A stretch of DNA of 64,000 nucleotides from Turnera subulata (lineage: Eukaryota; Streptophyta; Magnoliopsida; Malpighiales; Passifloraceae): NCBI GenBank assembly GCA_028386065.3, contig JAKUCV010003222.1, positions 137,780-201,779 of the forward strand. The letters run 5' to 3'. Of the stretch, positions 1 through 11,885 are shown one piece after another. The translations under genes and the position numbers were made by a program. Below the pieces are notes generated by a model. The model had not been told where the DNA came from and did not search any database. It was given only the letters and a program-made list of their open reading frames with translations. Numbering within the stretch: position 1 is the stretch's first letter; each line of letters opens with the position of its first letter.

Positions 1-79
1 TACTCAATGAGTACCATGTCAGATCCTACAAGTTATATCAACTTACCATTTTTAATAGCCAACTCATCATCTAAAATAG
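1..79 (+). repeat. Left terminal inverted repeat
   Basis: Exact reverse complement of 843-921. It starts at the window edge, so its true outer boundary is unknown. Confidence 0.85.
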
Positions 80-842
80 GCATGTCATTTTATTTTAAAA
101 ATAAAAAATCCTTACAATTTTTTTCCTTTCTTTCTTTTACTACGACGCTATCGCCTCTACAGTGGTGCCACCACCGACCTCGTCCTCACCAACGCCATCT
201 CCTGCCTTGCTTCTGTATCCATCACTTCATGTGCCAATTTGTAAATCTGCAAGTATATTTGCAGAACTGGTGTTATCAACCCGGGATTTTAATTAGGATG
301 TGAAATCTGACCATAACATCATCTAAATGGCCACCAGCGGCAGATAAATACGAATCTGGAACATAACTATTCAGGAGTAGACTATTCTTATTCACAACTT
401 CATCGATTCTGCTGGTTGGAAACACATACTCCATCACTGTATTATTTTCTAGTAAATCTGAAAAAGTGATGAAACCCCCAAAAGGAGTTTAAGCAGTTAA
501 GAAAAGGCCAAGATTTAATAGAGCTAGGTCTCTTTTTTTCTTTGTCTCTGATAGATTGTAAATTTTAGTGTCGGATATGTAGAGTTCCGTTTTGTTTTCT
601 TCCTCTGGATCGACAAAAGTATTGTTTTCCATATTGTTATTATTTGATTTGAGAAGAGTAGATGAATCTTGGGTTGCCCTGCTAGTGGTTGATTAATCTT
701 GTGTACAAGGACAATAGTCGTCGAAGAGGAGAGGCCGACGGCGGAAGGCAAAATAGGTAGAAGAAACAGTAAAGATTTTTAGTTTTAAAAGGAAATTTTT
801 ATTAAATAATTTAAAAGAAAATATTTCATAAAAATGAGTTGG

Positions 843-921
843 CTATTTTAGATGATGAGTTGGCTATTAAAAATGGTAAGTTGATATAACTTGTAGGATC
901 TGACATGGTACTCATTGAGTA
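843..921 (-). repeat. Right terminal inverted repeat
   Basis: Exact inverted copy of 1-79 over all 79 bases. Similarity to the left side continues weakly inward. Confidence 0.85.
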
Positions 922-958
922 CCATAGAATTTCTCCATTGAGTACCATAGAATTTCTC
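913..958 (+). repeat. 23-bp exact tandem duplication at the TIR tip
   Basis: Two back-to-back identical 23-bp units (913-935 and 936-958) begin CATTGAGTACC and end AATTTCTC. The first overlaps the tip of the right TIR, so the true transposon end may lie in this duplicated unit rather than at 921. Confidence 0.8.
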
Positions 959-1329
959 AACCTTAGGTGGCGACTCCTCATTTATTATGATTAAGGAAAT
1001 ATCAAGAACGATGCTGGTGCCATGCATCTCGTGAGTTTATCCAAATTTTCGGTTACTTTTCCTCGAGAAACCGACTTGATATTTTGAACACCCAGTTCAC
1101 AAATTGAGTTAATTTCTGAAATGAGGAATGATTAAGAATAAATTTAGTCAAAGTGTGAATACCGTGCAAGCATACTCTGTCTAGGTTGTCGGGTTTTAAG
1201 TGAATCATTGTGACTCCTTTAGTTGCGTCAGGCAATGTGTCTTGGAATGATATTTTTTGGGAAGCGGATAATTCGTTTATCCCGAGAATCATCGTACCGG
1301 TTCCCTCTGCTTTAGCTGAATAAATTCAA
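959..1329 (+). other. Degenerate sequence upstream of the old gypsy gag; possible LTR/leader remnant
   Basis: No gene is seen. The start contains GGTGGCGACTCC, a string also present near the end of the Tat/Ogre-like LTRs at 15,325 and 23,861. This may therefore be the LTR/leader junction of the old plus-strand gypsy element whose gag follows. This is inference from one short match. Confidence 0.3.
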
Positions 1330-2086
1330 ACACATTTAGGAGAAATGATCACAAATTGCAGGCCGTTGGAATTCACCAAGATCACCGGGCAAGGCGCATG
1401 GTGCGACTCCTAGCATGCTTCCCGATCTCATTCGAGTTGCCATGTTTTTAACGTCAGGTCGCGGGGTGGTGCTCACGGCGCCCTGAGCCAGATCATTCAC
1501 AAGAAGATCAATCGTGAGCTTGCGATCTAGTACATGGGGGCAGTTCATCCTACATTCGCAGCAACATCTGCACAAGTAGCCACAACGGTAGTTGTCGCAC
1601 CCACTGCTGCAACCCTAGGTGCCTCACCACTAAGTCATAAACGTGACGCTGATTGCGGCAAAGGGAAGTGAAGGGACTCACGAAAATGTGGTTGGATGAC
1701 TGCTCAGTCAACGACGTTTGCTCTTCTGAACACGACTCCGTCGAGGGTCCTTATAAAGATCCTAAATGCTCCCTATATCAGTTGGGCCACCAAAATGAGG
1801 GTCAAGTAAAAGAAGGATCCCTCTCGGTGTCGTGCATTTCACCAAGACATCGGACATTATTCTAACGATTGCATCCAGTTCAAACGCTTCTTAGAGTGGC
1901 TCGCTCAGGGGGGAAGCTCTGTTAGTATGTGGTTGCTGAGAAACCTCTGCCCTCACCATCTACAAGAGAAGAGGCTGCAAATGGTGACGTGATGCAGATC
2001 GCCACAATCTCCACTCGTACCCTCATCGGGGCCTGACAGCAAAAACAATTTGATGAAAAGTACTGTAAGCGTGCCCGTGGCGGAGA
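1330..2086 (+). pseudogene. Ty3/gypsy gag remnant (oldest element of the cluster)
   Basis: Broken translation on the plus strand keeps the C-terminal gag signature of plant Ty3/gypsy elements. Around 1,729-1,780 it reads like the LNTSPAQIL-type segment (here NTTPSRVLIKILNAPYI). Near 1,838-1,915 it has the Cys/His segment FHQDIGHYSNDCIQFKRF, matching the usual FH..HGH.TEDC.QLK pattern. Several stops and frame changes show it is long dead. It continues in order into the protease remnant downstream, so both belong to one element, probably Tat-like. Confidence 0.65.
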
Positions 2087-2454
2087 GATAATGGAGGACG
2101 AGCCAATCATCTTCTTCAGGAAGGACATGCAAAAAGTTCATGGTTCCCTATAAGGATGCCCTCATCATCATGGCGATTATAACAGGTAATGAGGTGGCCA
2201 AAATCCTAGTAGAAGAAGGTAGTGGTGTCGGCATTCTTTACTCTGATACCCTCAAGCGAATGATGTGTTAGATAAATGCTCGATGCCGATTGTATGCCTC
2301 TATACGGTTTTTTTGATTCGGAGGTAACCCTTAAAGGTACATTACTCTCCCAATTACGTTGAGGACCAACCCGAACACCGCCTCTGTGATGATGCAATGG
2401 TTCTTTACCCCTGGCCAGTACTATTAATTGCCATCATCGGGTGGCCGACAATGT
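2087..2454 (+). pseudogene. Ty3/gypsy aspartic protease remnant, cut by a copia insertion
   Basis: The frame reads DALIIMAIITGNEVAKILVE followed by EGSGVGILYSDTLKRM, matching the family pattern DALV(V/I)...V..ILVD(T/N)GSS.DILY. The catalytic Asp is replaced, so the enzyme would be inactive. The end IIGWPT (2,433-2,450) corresponds to the family IIGRPTL. The sequence stops abruptly at 2,454, where a copia LTR begins. The same reading resumes at 30,358 and again at 42,900. Confidence 0.7.
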
Positions 2455-2974
2455 TGTTAGGCGTGAGCTTGCTCCACATGGATGGGGCCCACTGTCTATT
2501 AAAACAAGAAAAAGTTTGGAAAAAAAAGGAAAGCAGCACACAATATTAGGCACCGTCCTTTGACAAAGGAAATGGCAGGCTGGCAATTGCATCTCAATTC
2601 AGAGTGCAAAAAACATAGAAAAGAAACAAAAGAGAGGGAGAGGGAGAGGGAGTGTTTTTGGGGAAGAAAATATACATAATATTTTCTTATCCTCTCTTAG
2701 GGAATGTCAAAATAGGAAAATATCTTTTGGGTATTTTTGAAAAACACTTGGGAAACACCTTGTGGGGCACTAATTTGGGTAGACTCTAGGTTTTATTGCA
2801 CCCCTATATTTTAGGGAAGTCTCTTTTGTAAGCCTACTATTTTTATAGTGGAAGTTTCTGTGGGATCGGATTTGTGGACGTAGCCCAGTAATCTTGGGTG
2901 AACCACGTTAAATACTGTGTGCCATTTATTTTAGTTGATCATTATTCCGCAAGATAGTGCCACTGGGACCAACA
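2455..2974 (+). repeat. Copia 1 5' LTR, promoter region deleted
   Basis: Begins TGTTAGGCGTGAG and ends GGGACCAACA, matching the 3' LTR at 29,755-30,357. It lacks 77 bp present in the 3' LTR (29,889-29,965), a segment that includes the TATA box. The deletion lies between two GCA trinucleotides. Confidence 0.85.
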
Positions 2975-2976
2975 AC

Positions 2977-2988
2977 TGGTCACGGAGC
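2977..2988 (+). promoter_or_regulatory. Copia 1 primer-binding site, degenerate initiator-Met type
   Basis: TGGTCACGGAGC lies two bases after the 5' LTR and agrees with the common plant copia site TGGTATCAGAGC at 9 of 12 positions. Role: annealing of the tRNA primer for minus-strand synthesis. Confidence 0.55.
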
Positions 2989-3101
2989 AAGGCCTATTCC
3001 AATACAAATACTCTGTTCACACACAGTACTGTTCATTTATACGGCCCTACTCATACATACGGTACTGTTCATCGTATTTGCACTATTCATCTGTATGGCA
3101 C

Positions 3102-4867
3102 TAATGCGTTTTATTTACGCGTGACTTTTTCAAATTTATAATTCTTGATCAATTCACAACACGGCACGCAAATAACTCACGAGTAAACGCAACAATTGTT
3201 AACTGCAAGCGCACAGTGTACTATGTAGTGTAGTAGTCTAATCAAGATCGATCCACGGAACAAGGGAAATAAATACTACCTAATGTCACAACTTATGATT
3301 ATCTAGGCAAATCAATTAAAAGAGTGATGTTGAAACTAACAAATAAAAAGAAATAAAGTCGCAGACTTAATCTAACGTGTGGTTCTATCAATATCTAAAG
3401 CAATCTGGGAAATCAGGGTTCACACAATTACTATCTAGGTTTATTATTCATGGATGTCGATTTCTCCTATTGATGTGTGATTGTGGGCAATTGTTTCTAA
3501 TGTCTTAATCCTCAGCTCTCGCATGTTGAATCAAATATCCAGCAAAGATTACTACCTAGCTCTCGCATAGACTAGCATCAATACTAAACTCATTAAGCAC
3601 AAAACAATCAATAAAGCCCTAAGAAACTATAAGCTCTCGCATATTTTAGCATCAATCAATCTATGTTCTTCTAGGTATCATTATATAAATCACGCAGCTC
3701 TCACATGTTGCAATCAATAAGAATCAATCCAAAGTAGATAATAAATTCGGCACACATAGATTGAACAATCAACACAATCAATTGAATAAACATCAAACCA
3801 AATATAATAAAATAATAGAAGTAATTGGCTACATCCCTAATCCCAGATTAGAGAATTAGTTCATCATAATAAAATAGCAAATCATCAAAATCTCACAAGA
3901 ATTCATCAAGTAAACAATTAAACAGAAAGAAAATCAAATAAAAGAGAGAGTAGTGAAGTCGGATAGCCGACTTGTGTTGGTGATGATATGCTCCTCTAGT
4001 GACGGTTTCTGCTGCAATTGGGCTGGTGATTTTGTGACTGTAAACCTTCAAATCTTTTTGGAAAAATGTTGAATTGTTGTGGGGAATAACCTTTGAAATT
4101 GGATGAGGAATTCGGCACCACCTAGAGGATCCAAAATAGTGAAAACCCTAACCCTACTAGTGTGTGTGACCTAATAACTAACCAATTCTGCAGAGCTTCG
4201 CCCTCTGACTTCTGCCTCCTGAATATGTCGACCTACGGGGTCCTTTTATACTACCTTTAGCTGCTGGAAGTCGGTGGGGCTCTCCTTCTTTGAATGGAAA
4301 ATGAATTCTTGACTTGCACTCCAAGTTGGACTTTTGCCTATTTTCTGACCCGAAACTTGCACGCCATTTAACTCCTTGAAGACGTCTGAACTGCACATTG
4401 GGCTCTTTATAGAGTTCTAGATAATTCTCTCAGATTTCTTTCCATAAAAAGAACTCTTCAATTGGACTTCTATAGCTCAAGATATCGCCGAAAAACTGGG
4501 CCTAGGTCGGCACAGAAAAATTATGAAATTTAATCCATAGAAGCTCTGCAAGTCTAGTTTCGTTTCAAATTGGTCTCACTTAATTTCGATGCCTAGAACT
4601 CCCGAAATATTCAAAAGAGTCGGTTATGCTCACTGCAGAACGTTTCCTAAATTGGGTCTGGTTTCCAAACTTGGCTAAAAAGCTTCCATTCCTCAATAAA
4701 AACGATAAATTCCTGATAAAAACACTTAATTAGCAAAATTGAAGTACTAATTGACACAATGCATGAAAACACGCAATAATATAAAGATTATACACATAAT
4801 CCACCAAGAATACATAGTAAAAGCCATTCAAAACCATCGTAAAAACACTAACATTTAGATGTTATCA
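3102..4867 (-). repeat. Athila-like 3' LTR
   Basis: A 1,766-bp copy of the LTR whose other copy is at 13,583-13,646 plus 23,957-25,703. On the minus strand it begins TGATAACATC, directly after a purine-rich TTTGAGGAGAT tract. Near 4,242-4,251 the minus strand reads GTATAAAAGGA, a TATA-like promoter motif shared with the other LTR. Confidence 0.85.
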
Positions 4868-6726
4868 AATCTCCTCAAACTTAAATTTTGCTTGTCCTCA
4901 AGCAAATAAAACAAAATAAACCAAATGAAGGTTTTGAAAATCTCCACCAAATCACACAATCAAAAAGAATTCATATCAAGACTTCCAAGATAATCACCAA
5001 GAGCTTACGAAAAACATTTAAGATCAAATGCCAAGAAAGAAATAAAATCTCATGAAAAAGCATCCATGCCATAGTCAGACTTAGCCGCACAAGCTTTCAC
5101 ACTAATCACTTAGCAAAAATCGATTCCCCAAATGCATGAATGAATTGACGTCATGAAAATTTGAAAAACTAGTCCCATATGCAAATTCCAGAACTTAACT
5201 CCACTAATATGAATAAACACTCTCAAAAAGATAAATAGGACTTTATAAAGGGTTGCAATGGGGTCTTGGATAAAGGTTGATCAAAGAAAAAATGTATATA
5301 GGAAATCAAAGTTCAAAAATTCACTTAAGAAAAGATTGCAATATGCATTATCAAGAGATTGAAAAGAATTCTCAAAGTGCAAGTCTTGAAATAACATCCA
5401 TCATGTGATCATCAAAAGAAAATTCAACTTGTTTTAGGAACCATTGATTGCACAATTTCCATCTCTCTTTTTTTTGGAATTTTTTTTTTTGGATTTTTTT
5501 CTTTTCTTTTGAATCGACTATTTCCATTTTTTTCTCTTTTTTTTTTTTTGCGCTTGACATTCCATAACATACTTGAAATGATTGAAACTGCAAACATCTT
5601 CAATGAATAGATCTTCTTGGATGTGAAAATATACGGTACAGTTGCACTTATTGTAGGAAAAATCTTGATAAAAACATAGAACAAAAATCCCTTAAGAAAC
5701 TTTGAAAAATAGGGTATGGATAATGAAAGAAAAGAATGGTAGCTATAAGGCATCAAAGGGTTAAAGGTGGGTAAATGTGGGTAATGATAGAAAAATTAGC
5801 TACCATTCATCTCTTTCATAAAAGGGTTGAACAAGGGATAATGATAAAGGGTAGGCTTTTTATTGGCTTGTTGGTTTAAACAAAGAATGCCTAAATCATC
5901 TCTTTCATTGAGCATTTATGAGAAAAATTAGCTTTGAAAAGTTCTGAAAAATTGTTCTAGGACATATATGTTGACGTCAAAGATTTGAAAAAAAAATAAT
6001 GCATATGGTGTCGAAAAAATGCTAGGCAAAGAATGCTAGAACTTGCATGAATTCATCACAACTATTCATGAACGCAAGATCATCCATCAACAAAAACATC
6101 TTGATCATAGAATGGTGGGTTTGAAAACAATTTGAAAAACAAAAAAAAAAACTTTTTGTTATTTTTTTCAAAATTTTTTATTTTTTGTCGATTTTTTGAA
6201 ATTTTCTTATTTGAAACAAGATTTTGAAAAAAAATTTTGAAAAGAATTTTTGAAAAAAGGTAATGGCTTTACTAAGTAATCTACAATAAAAAATATGCAT
6301 ACTCAATATATTAAAGTCAAAAATATGCTCTTTATTGACACTAAACAAAACAAACATAAACAAATTACAAAGAAATTTGTTTCTCCTCCTCAAACTTAAA
6401 TCAGACAATGTCCTCACTGGCCAAGAAAGAAAAGAAACAAAGAATAAAAAGATAGGCACATAGGAGAGGCACTCTCCTCAAACTTAGATTGAAACATGTA
6501 TAGCACATAACAAAAGATAATCTAAGTAAGAGAGAAAGTAAGAATCAACCATAAGAGAGATAGAGAAATTGAAATTGCATTGCCACTAGGTGTTCATGAC
6601 ACCGAAATTAAACACATTTGACATGAAATTTAAATTGCCACAAGGATGACTAGCATTTATTGCATCCTATAAAAGTAAATACATAAAGCAATAAAAACAC
6701 TACACATAGAATGATGATGCATGAAA
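4868..6726 (-). other. Athila-like non-coding 3' region with repeated PPT-like motifs
   Basis: About 1.86 kb between the extra ORF and the 3' LTR with no credible coding sequence. It is A/T rich, with long T runs at 5,469-5,550 and 6,140-6,250. On the minus strand the motif AAGTTTGAGGAG occurs just inside the LTR (about 4,870-4,882) and again near 6,387-6,398. A close form occurs near 6,474-6,487. Only the LTR-proximal copy is placed to act as the polypurine primer. Confidence 0.55.
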
Positions 6727-7926
6727 CTACTCGGCAAGTTTGTTCTCTATGTTCTCTAGCTTCTTCCTAAGTTGCGCGATGGTCTTCTCTTGTTCATCCA
6801 ATTTACTACACATGACTCTCCCTAACTTATCAACAATGTCAACCAACTTATCCATTTGAGAGAGTCATTCGCCGGTGGTCTTGTTGAGATTGGCGATGCC
6901 ATCGACTTGAGCTTCCCATACAATAAGAATGTCGAAGATGTTGAAGGAATCGGACTCCACGGATGATATAGATAATGGTGGCTTACGGTGGATCGGTTGT
7001 GTGCTAACACAAAAGCGTTCCTCATCAACCTCTTCTTCATCACTAAAAGGATATGGATCATTGGGTTCATGGAGTTCTAGGGCCATAACTGCGGCAACAT
7101 GCTTATGCATAGTCTCAAGTGTGGGGTTAGAAGGGGTTAAAGTGTAGGGATCTAGGTTAATTCCTAAGAATTTTGCGATATGAGTGATCAACCCTCCACA
7201 TGCTATCTCGCCTTCTCCTTTACAAATATGAGCAAAATTCTGCAGCAACCAAAGTCCTCCATTGAGTTTGTACCCGTGTACCATGCAAAAGAGTACAAAA
7301 AGCTCATCACATTGCACCTTGTGTTCATCGTTGGTTCTTCCAAAGAAAGAGTGTGCCAAAACTCTGTGTAAATACCTCAGTGCATTGTCCTTGATGCACA
7401 AGTCATTAGCCAAGCCATTGGAGCACGCATATGAAGTACTGCAAAGTGTATTTCACATGACACTTACATTAAAGCCACAGCTAGGAACTCGCCATCCTTC
7501 AGCATCAAAACCAAAATTCTTGTTGAAATCAATTAAGCTCATCTCATAATCTTTCCTTGCAAGCCGAAACTTGACATAGCCGGGATCATGAATGTCCTTG
7601 AGATCCTCGTCATTCCCAAAAGTAGCAAGAAACTCACAAGTAAGCTCCTCGTATGACGGCTCCTTAATCTTGCAAAAATCGACTAGTCCTATGTTGACAA
7701 GGTACTTGCCAATCGGCTCCTCAAGATTGTAAGATTCAACCACCTCAAAATCATTGTACCTCGTAGGAATTAGAGGTCTCCTAATCAGCTTGTCAAACCT
7801 AGCGTGACTCTCTTCAGAAATCCATCCCGGATTGTACTCGGTAAACTTAGGCATAGGCATAAAGGGCGGGGTATGGTCGGTGATGGTGAAGTTGGGTCGG
7901 CAAGGGTTGTTTGTGGGAAAAGTCAT
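6727..7926 (-). pseudogene. Athila-type extra ORF (ORF between pol and 3' LTR), two in-frame stops
   Basis: One minus-strand frame of about 399 codons starts at ATG 7,926 and ends with TAG at 6,727-6,729. It is interrupted by stops near 7,453 and 6,865. The middle reads RKDYEMSLIDFNKNFGF, resembling the proteins encoded downstream of pol in Athila-type plant elements. The centre is acidic (residues near FSDEEEVDEE). The C-terminus is a short heptad-like helix (KLDEQEKTIAQLRKKLENIE), likely a coiled coil. No signal peptide or clear membrane segment is seen, so the label envelope-like is not supported here. Function is unknown. Confidence 0.6.
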
Positions 7927-9101
7927 CTTGAACTAGGGCTAAAGAAAAAGAGGGAGACGAAAAGGAAAAACATAAGGGGTGCTAGGGAAGTGAAATCGGC
8001 ACTAGGGTGATATCTAGAGCTTGAATGTTTGGTGTGGAAAAATATGGGGGGTATGGGTGTGTATTTATAGGCTCTAGAGGCGGTGGAAATAGGGATGTTG
8101 GTGCCGACATCTAGTCCTACGGGCACTAGGAATCCTCCTCAAACTAGTATTCAAAGTTGGTGTGTACTAGGAATCCTATTTCTCTAATGATTAGAAAATC
8201 CCTAAAAATAAAAAACTAAATCCTAATCTTAAAAACTAAAGGAATACTAACCTATATATATTTGGTGGGTTTAAAGCACTAAAGTCGGCAGCTAATGGAT
8301 TGGAAAAAAAATTTTGGAGCCGGCAAAAATTGCCTCTGCTGCTCTCGGGTCGGTGCTAGTGTCGGTGTGCCTTGGTGCGCCTTTGGTCCGGTTTGGCGCA
8401 CCTGCAGGTGCTGGTTGGCCTGCCCGCGGGTGCGTCATGGTCTCGCGTTGGTGCGCGCTGGCGGGTCGGCTGGGGCGCGCTGGCCTGCGCGTTGATGCGC
8501 GGCTGGTGCGTCTTGGCTAGCCTGTTGGTGCGCTACTTGTCCTCCTTTTGCACCAATGGTACGTAAAAACCCAATTTTTTTTGTTTTTCGATATTTTTTG
8601 GTGTTTTTTTCTATTTTTCTAATTTTTATACTTTTAATAAATTATGAAAAAGTGAAAAATCCTAGGGTGCTAGAAAAATTATGAAAATCCTAAAAACTAA
8701 TCCTAAAAATTGTCTCCTCTAATTTAGCCTAGTTTGTTATGAGCTTGCCATCGGAACCTAAGGGTAAGTGCTAAATGTATATGAATGCATCAAAACAAAT
8801 AAAATCCAACAAAGCACTCAAGCAAATCATCACACAAATTACGCAGAAAAGTAAAAGTTTGAGTTTAAAAAAAGCTTCTCTGATTAATTTGATGAAGAAT
8901 TCGTCTTGACCCTTCCAATGTGGTCGATCTCTCCTTGAAAAATTCCTTCTTTCTTGCAATCTGCATAGACTCAAAAACAAAAACAAAAACAAAAAATAAT
9001 GAAAATAAATGACTCAAAACATTAAACTACCTTAAATTGTGGGTTGTCTCCCACACAACGCTTCTTTTCTGTCGTCTTAGCTGGACTGGATGGATGGGCG
9101 G
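7927..9101 (-). other. Non-coding stretch where integrase would be expected; GC-rich block inside
   Basis: In Athila-type elements integrase follows RNase H, but no HHCC or DDE motif is found here on either strand. Between about 8,320 and 8,550 there is a sharply GC-rich block in an AT-rich setting, with repeated TGGTGCGC-like strings. The rest is AT rich. Confidence 0.5.
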
Positions 9102-11885
9102 TTATGGTGGATCATGAAGCTTTTCAGTGAATCGCCTCCCATGAAAATCGCCTTGAATGTAGACTTGATCATAATTGCTCTCATCTTTCGAAATGTATCC
9201 CATGCAATATAGATAATCAACAAACTTGGCAAACCAAGGAGGTTTCTTTCTGGAAATCGCATTGACCATGGCAAGGTAATCGTCTGGCAATGCGTCATTG
9301 ATCGGCTTCTCCTCTTCTTGCTTCTCGTCATTCTCCAATTGCACAGCAACTATGTTATCAGTTTCTTTCTTTTCCTTGATCTCTAGGTCGAATTCTTGCA
9401 ACATAAGAATCCATCGAAGAAGTCGTGGTTTCGCATCTTTCTTCTGGAGCAAATACTTCAATGCAACATGGTCCGTGTGAACAATCACCTTGGAACCCAA
9501 AAGGTAACTCTTGAACTTGTCAATTGCGAATACAATAGCTAATAACTCCTTCTATGTAGTTGCATAATTAACTTGAGCATCATCTAGAGTCTTGCTTGCA
9601 TAATAAATGGCGTGCATCTTCCCATCTCGGCGTTGTCCTAAAACTGCGCCTACAGCATAGTCGCTTGCATCACACATTATCTCGAACGGAAGTGAATAAT
9701 CAGGGGGTTGAATGATGGGTGCCAAAATCAGCTCCTTCTTGAACTTGTCGAATGCTTCCATACAGTGTTCATCAAAGAAAAAAGGCACATCTTTATTCAA
9801 GAGAATAGTAAGAGGTTTGGCTACCTTCGAGAAATCCTTAATGAATCTTCTGTAAAATCCGGCATGTCCAAGAAAACTGCGAATCGCTTTGACTGAATTC
9901 GATGGAGGTAAGGTCTCTATCACATCTATCTTGGCTTTGTCCACTTCAATCCCACGTTTGGAAACTAAATGTCCAAGAACAATTCCTTCTTGCACCACAA
10001 AATGGCATTTTTCCCAATTAACCACCAAATTAGTCTCCTCACATCTTGTAAGTACCTTCGATAGGTTAGATAAACAATCCTCAAATGTCTTCCCGTAGAC
10101 GGAAAAGTCATCCACGAAAACCTCTATAGTCTTCTCTATGTAGTCAGAGAAAATCGTCATCATGCATCCCTGAAAAGTGGCTGGTGCGTTGCACAGCCCA
10201 AAAGGCATCCGTCGATAAGCAAAAGTTCCAAACGGACAAGTGAAAGTCGTCTTCTCTTGATCATTCGGGTGAATTGGTATTTGAAAGAATCCCGAATATC
10301 TTTCCAAATAGCAATAATAAGAATGCTTAGCCAGTCGCTTAAGCATTTGATCGATAAACGGCAGTGGAAAGTGATCCTTGCGCGTAGCACTGTTCAGCTT
10401 CCTATAATCAATACACATTCTCCATCCTGTAACAGTCCTCATCGGAATCAACTCGTCATCCTTGTTCTTGACCACAGTCATTCCTCCTTTCTTCAGTACC
10501 ACGTGAACTGGGCCTACCCATTCACTATCAAAAATCGGATAAATAATCCCTGCATCAAGAAGCTTAAGAATCTCCTTTTTCACAACTTCCTTCATATTCT
10601 CATTAAGCCTTCTTTGACGTTCAATGCTCGGTTTGCTACCTTCCTCAAGCAAAATCCGATGCATGCAAAATGTAGGACTAATTCCTTTCAAGTCCTCAAC
10701 AGAAAATCCAATTGCTTTTCTATGCTTCCTAAGCACATCAAGTAACATCTCCTCCTCTACTTTACTCAACTCGGCATTGATGATAACAGGATATGTAGAG
10801 TCGGGACCTAAGAATGGATACCGTAGCTTAGATGGTAATGGTTTCAGCTCTACCTTTGGCGTGCTCTGAAACTTTTCTTTCTTCTCTTCTCCAATCATCT
10901 CGTAGTTCTTGTCTTCGGTCGCTTCCAATGGTGGCACGTATTGCAAAATTTCTGCACTTTGGGCAATCTCCAAATCATTATCATCAGTAGTGCCACTCAT
11001 CACCAAGCAATTCAAGAGTGGATCGCCACTACTTGCTACTTTGCTCACTTCCTTCACGGCATCATCAATAAAATCAACTCGGAAACAACTGTCTTCTTCA
11101 AGTGGTCCTTCGGTTGCACGAAAGACATTGAACTCGATTATCTCATTCCCAATCCTTAAAGTACGCTTTCCATCACGAACATCAATTTGAGCTCCAGCAG
11201 TAGCTAAGAACGGCCTCCCAAGAATAATCGGCATTTGAAAATCAATCTCCATGTCGGGCACCACAAAATCGACTGGTACAAAGAACTTCCCATCCTTGAT
11301 TGGAATATCCTCCAACATCCCCACTGGATATTTGACAGATCAATCCGCAAGCTGAAGAGAGATGGTAGTCGGCTTCATATCTCCAATAGCGAGCTTCTCA
11401 GCAATTCGCTTCGGAATAAGACTAACACTGGCTCCCAAATCACGTAGAGCTCGCTCAATGTACATAGAACCAATATTGCAAGGAATAGAGAAACTTCCAA
11501 GGTCCTTCAGTTTCAGCGGCAGCTTGTTCTGCAGGATTGCACTGCACTCCTTCGTCAAAGCCACTGTCTCGTAATCTTCTTGCTTCCTTTTTCTGGAAAG
11601 AATTTCCTTGAGAAATTTAGCATAAACAGGCATTTGAGAAATTACTTCAGTAAATGGAACATTAATATGCAATTTCTTTAAATGTTCAAGAAATCTCCCG
11701 AATTGTTCGTCTTTTTTGCCCTGCTGAAGTCGCTGAGGGAATGGAACCGGTGGTTCATAAGCTTTGACTTCAGGCCATATCTCCTTCGGTTTCTCTCTTT
11801 TCTGCTTTGCTAGCTTTCACTTGGGAACCCACTTCTCTTGCTCTTGCTTCTTTTCCTTTGCTCCCTTTTCAGGTAACTGCTTCTC
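9102..11885 (-). pseudogene. Athila-like pol: protease, reverse transcriptase, RNase H (no integrase)
   Basis: Minus-strand reading from about 11,885 to 9,102. Protease centres on DLGASVSLIPKRIAEKL (near 11,420), with stop TGA after LAD near 11,340 where the family has CGA (Arg). The RT holds WRMCIDYRKLN, the PFGLCNAPATF segment and the catalytic FVDD box (about 10,110). RNase H begins at FEIMCDASDYAVGAVLGQ (about 9,690). A stop near 9,552 interrupts the following [11 protein letters not shown] stretch. The frame ends after [11 protein letters not shown], where a zinc finger and integrase should follow but do not. Only two stops break a frame of about 750 codons, so decay is modest. Confidence 0.85.

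Larger units (their letters stand above)
1..921. mobile_element. Terminal-inverted-repeat DNA transposon (MULE- or MITE-like), left end at window edge
   Basis: Bases 1-79 and 843-921 are exact reverse complements, giving a 79-bp terminal inverted repeat around about 760 bp with no credible coding sequence. The long TIR suggests a non-autonomous Mutator-like element, but no transposase is present to prove it. The TIR tip contains the near-palindrome TACTCAATGAGTA. The left end may extend beyond the window, so the target-site duplication cannot be read. The short open frames inside show no family motifs. Confidence 0.75.

Noticed and set aside
524..751. Small ORF inside the TIR element
   Set aside because: No motif, no promoter and low complexity; the element looks non-coding.
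8295..8566. Overlapping open frames in the GC-rich block
   Set aside because: All frames are open because the block is GC rich with repeated GGTGCGC strings; the products are low-complexity Trp/Cys/Arg/Ala runs.
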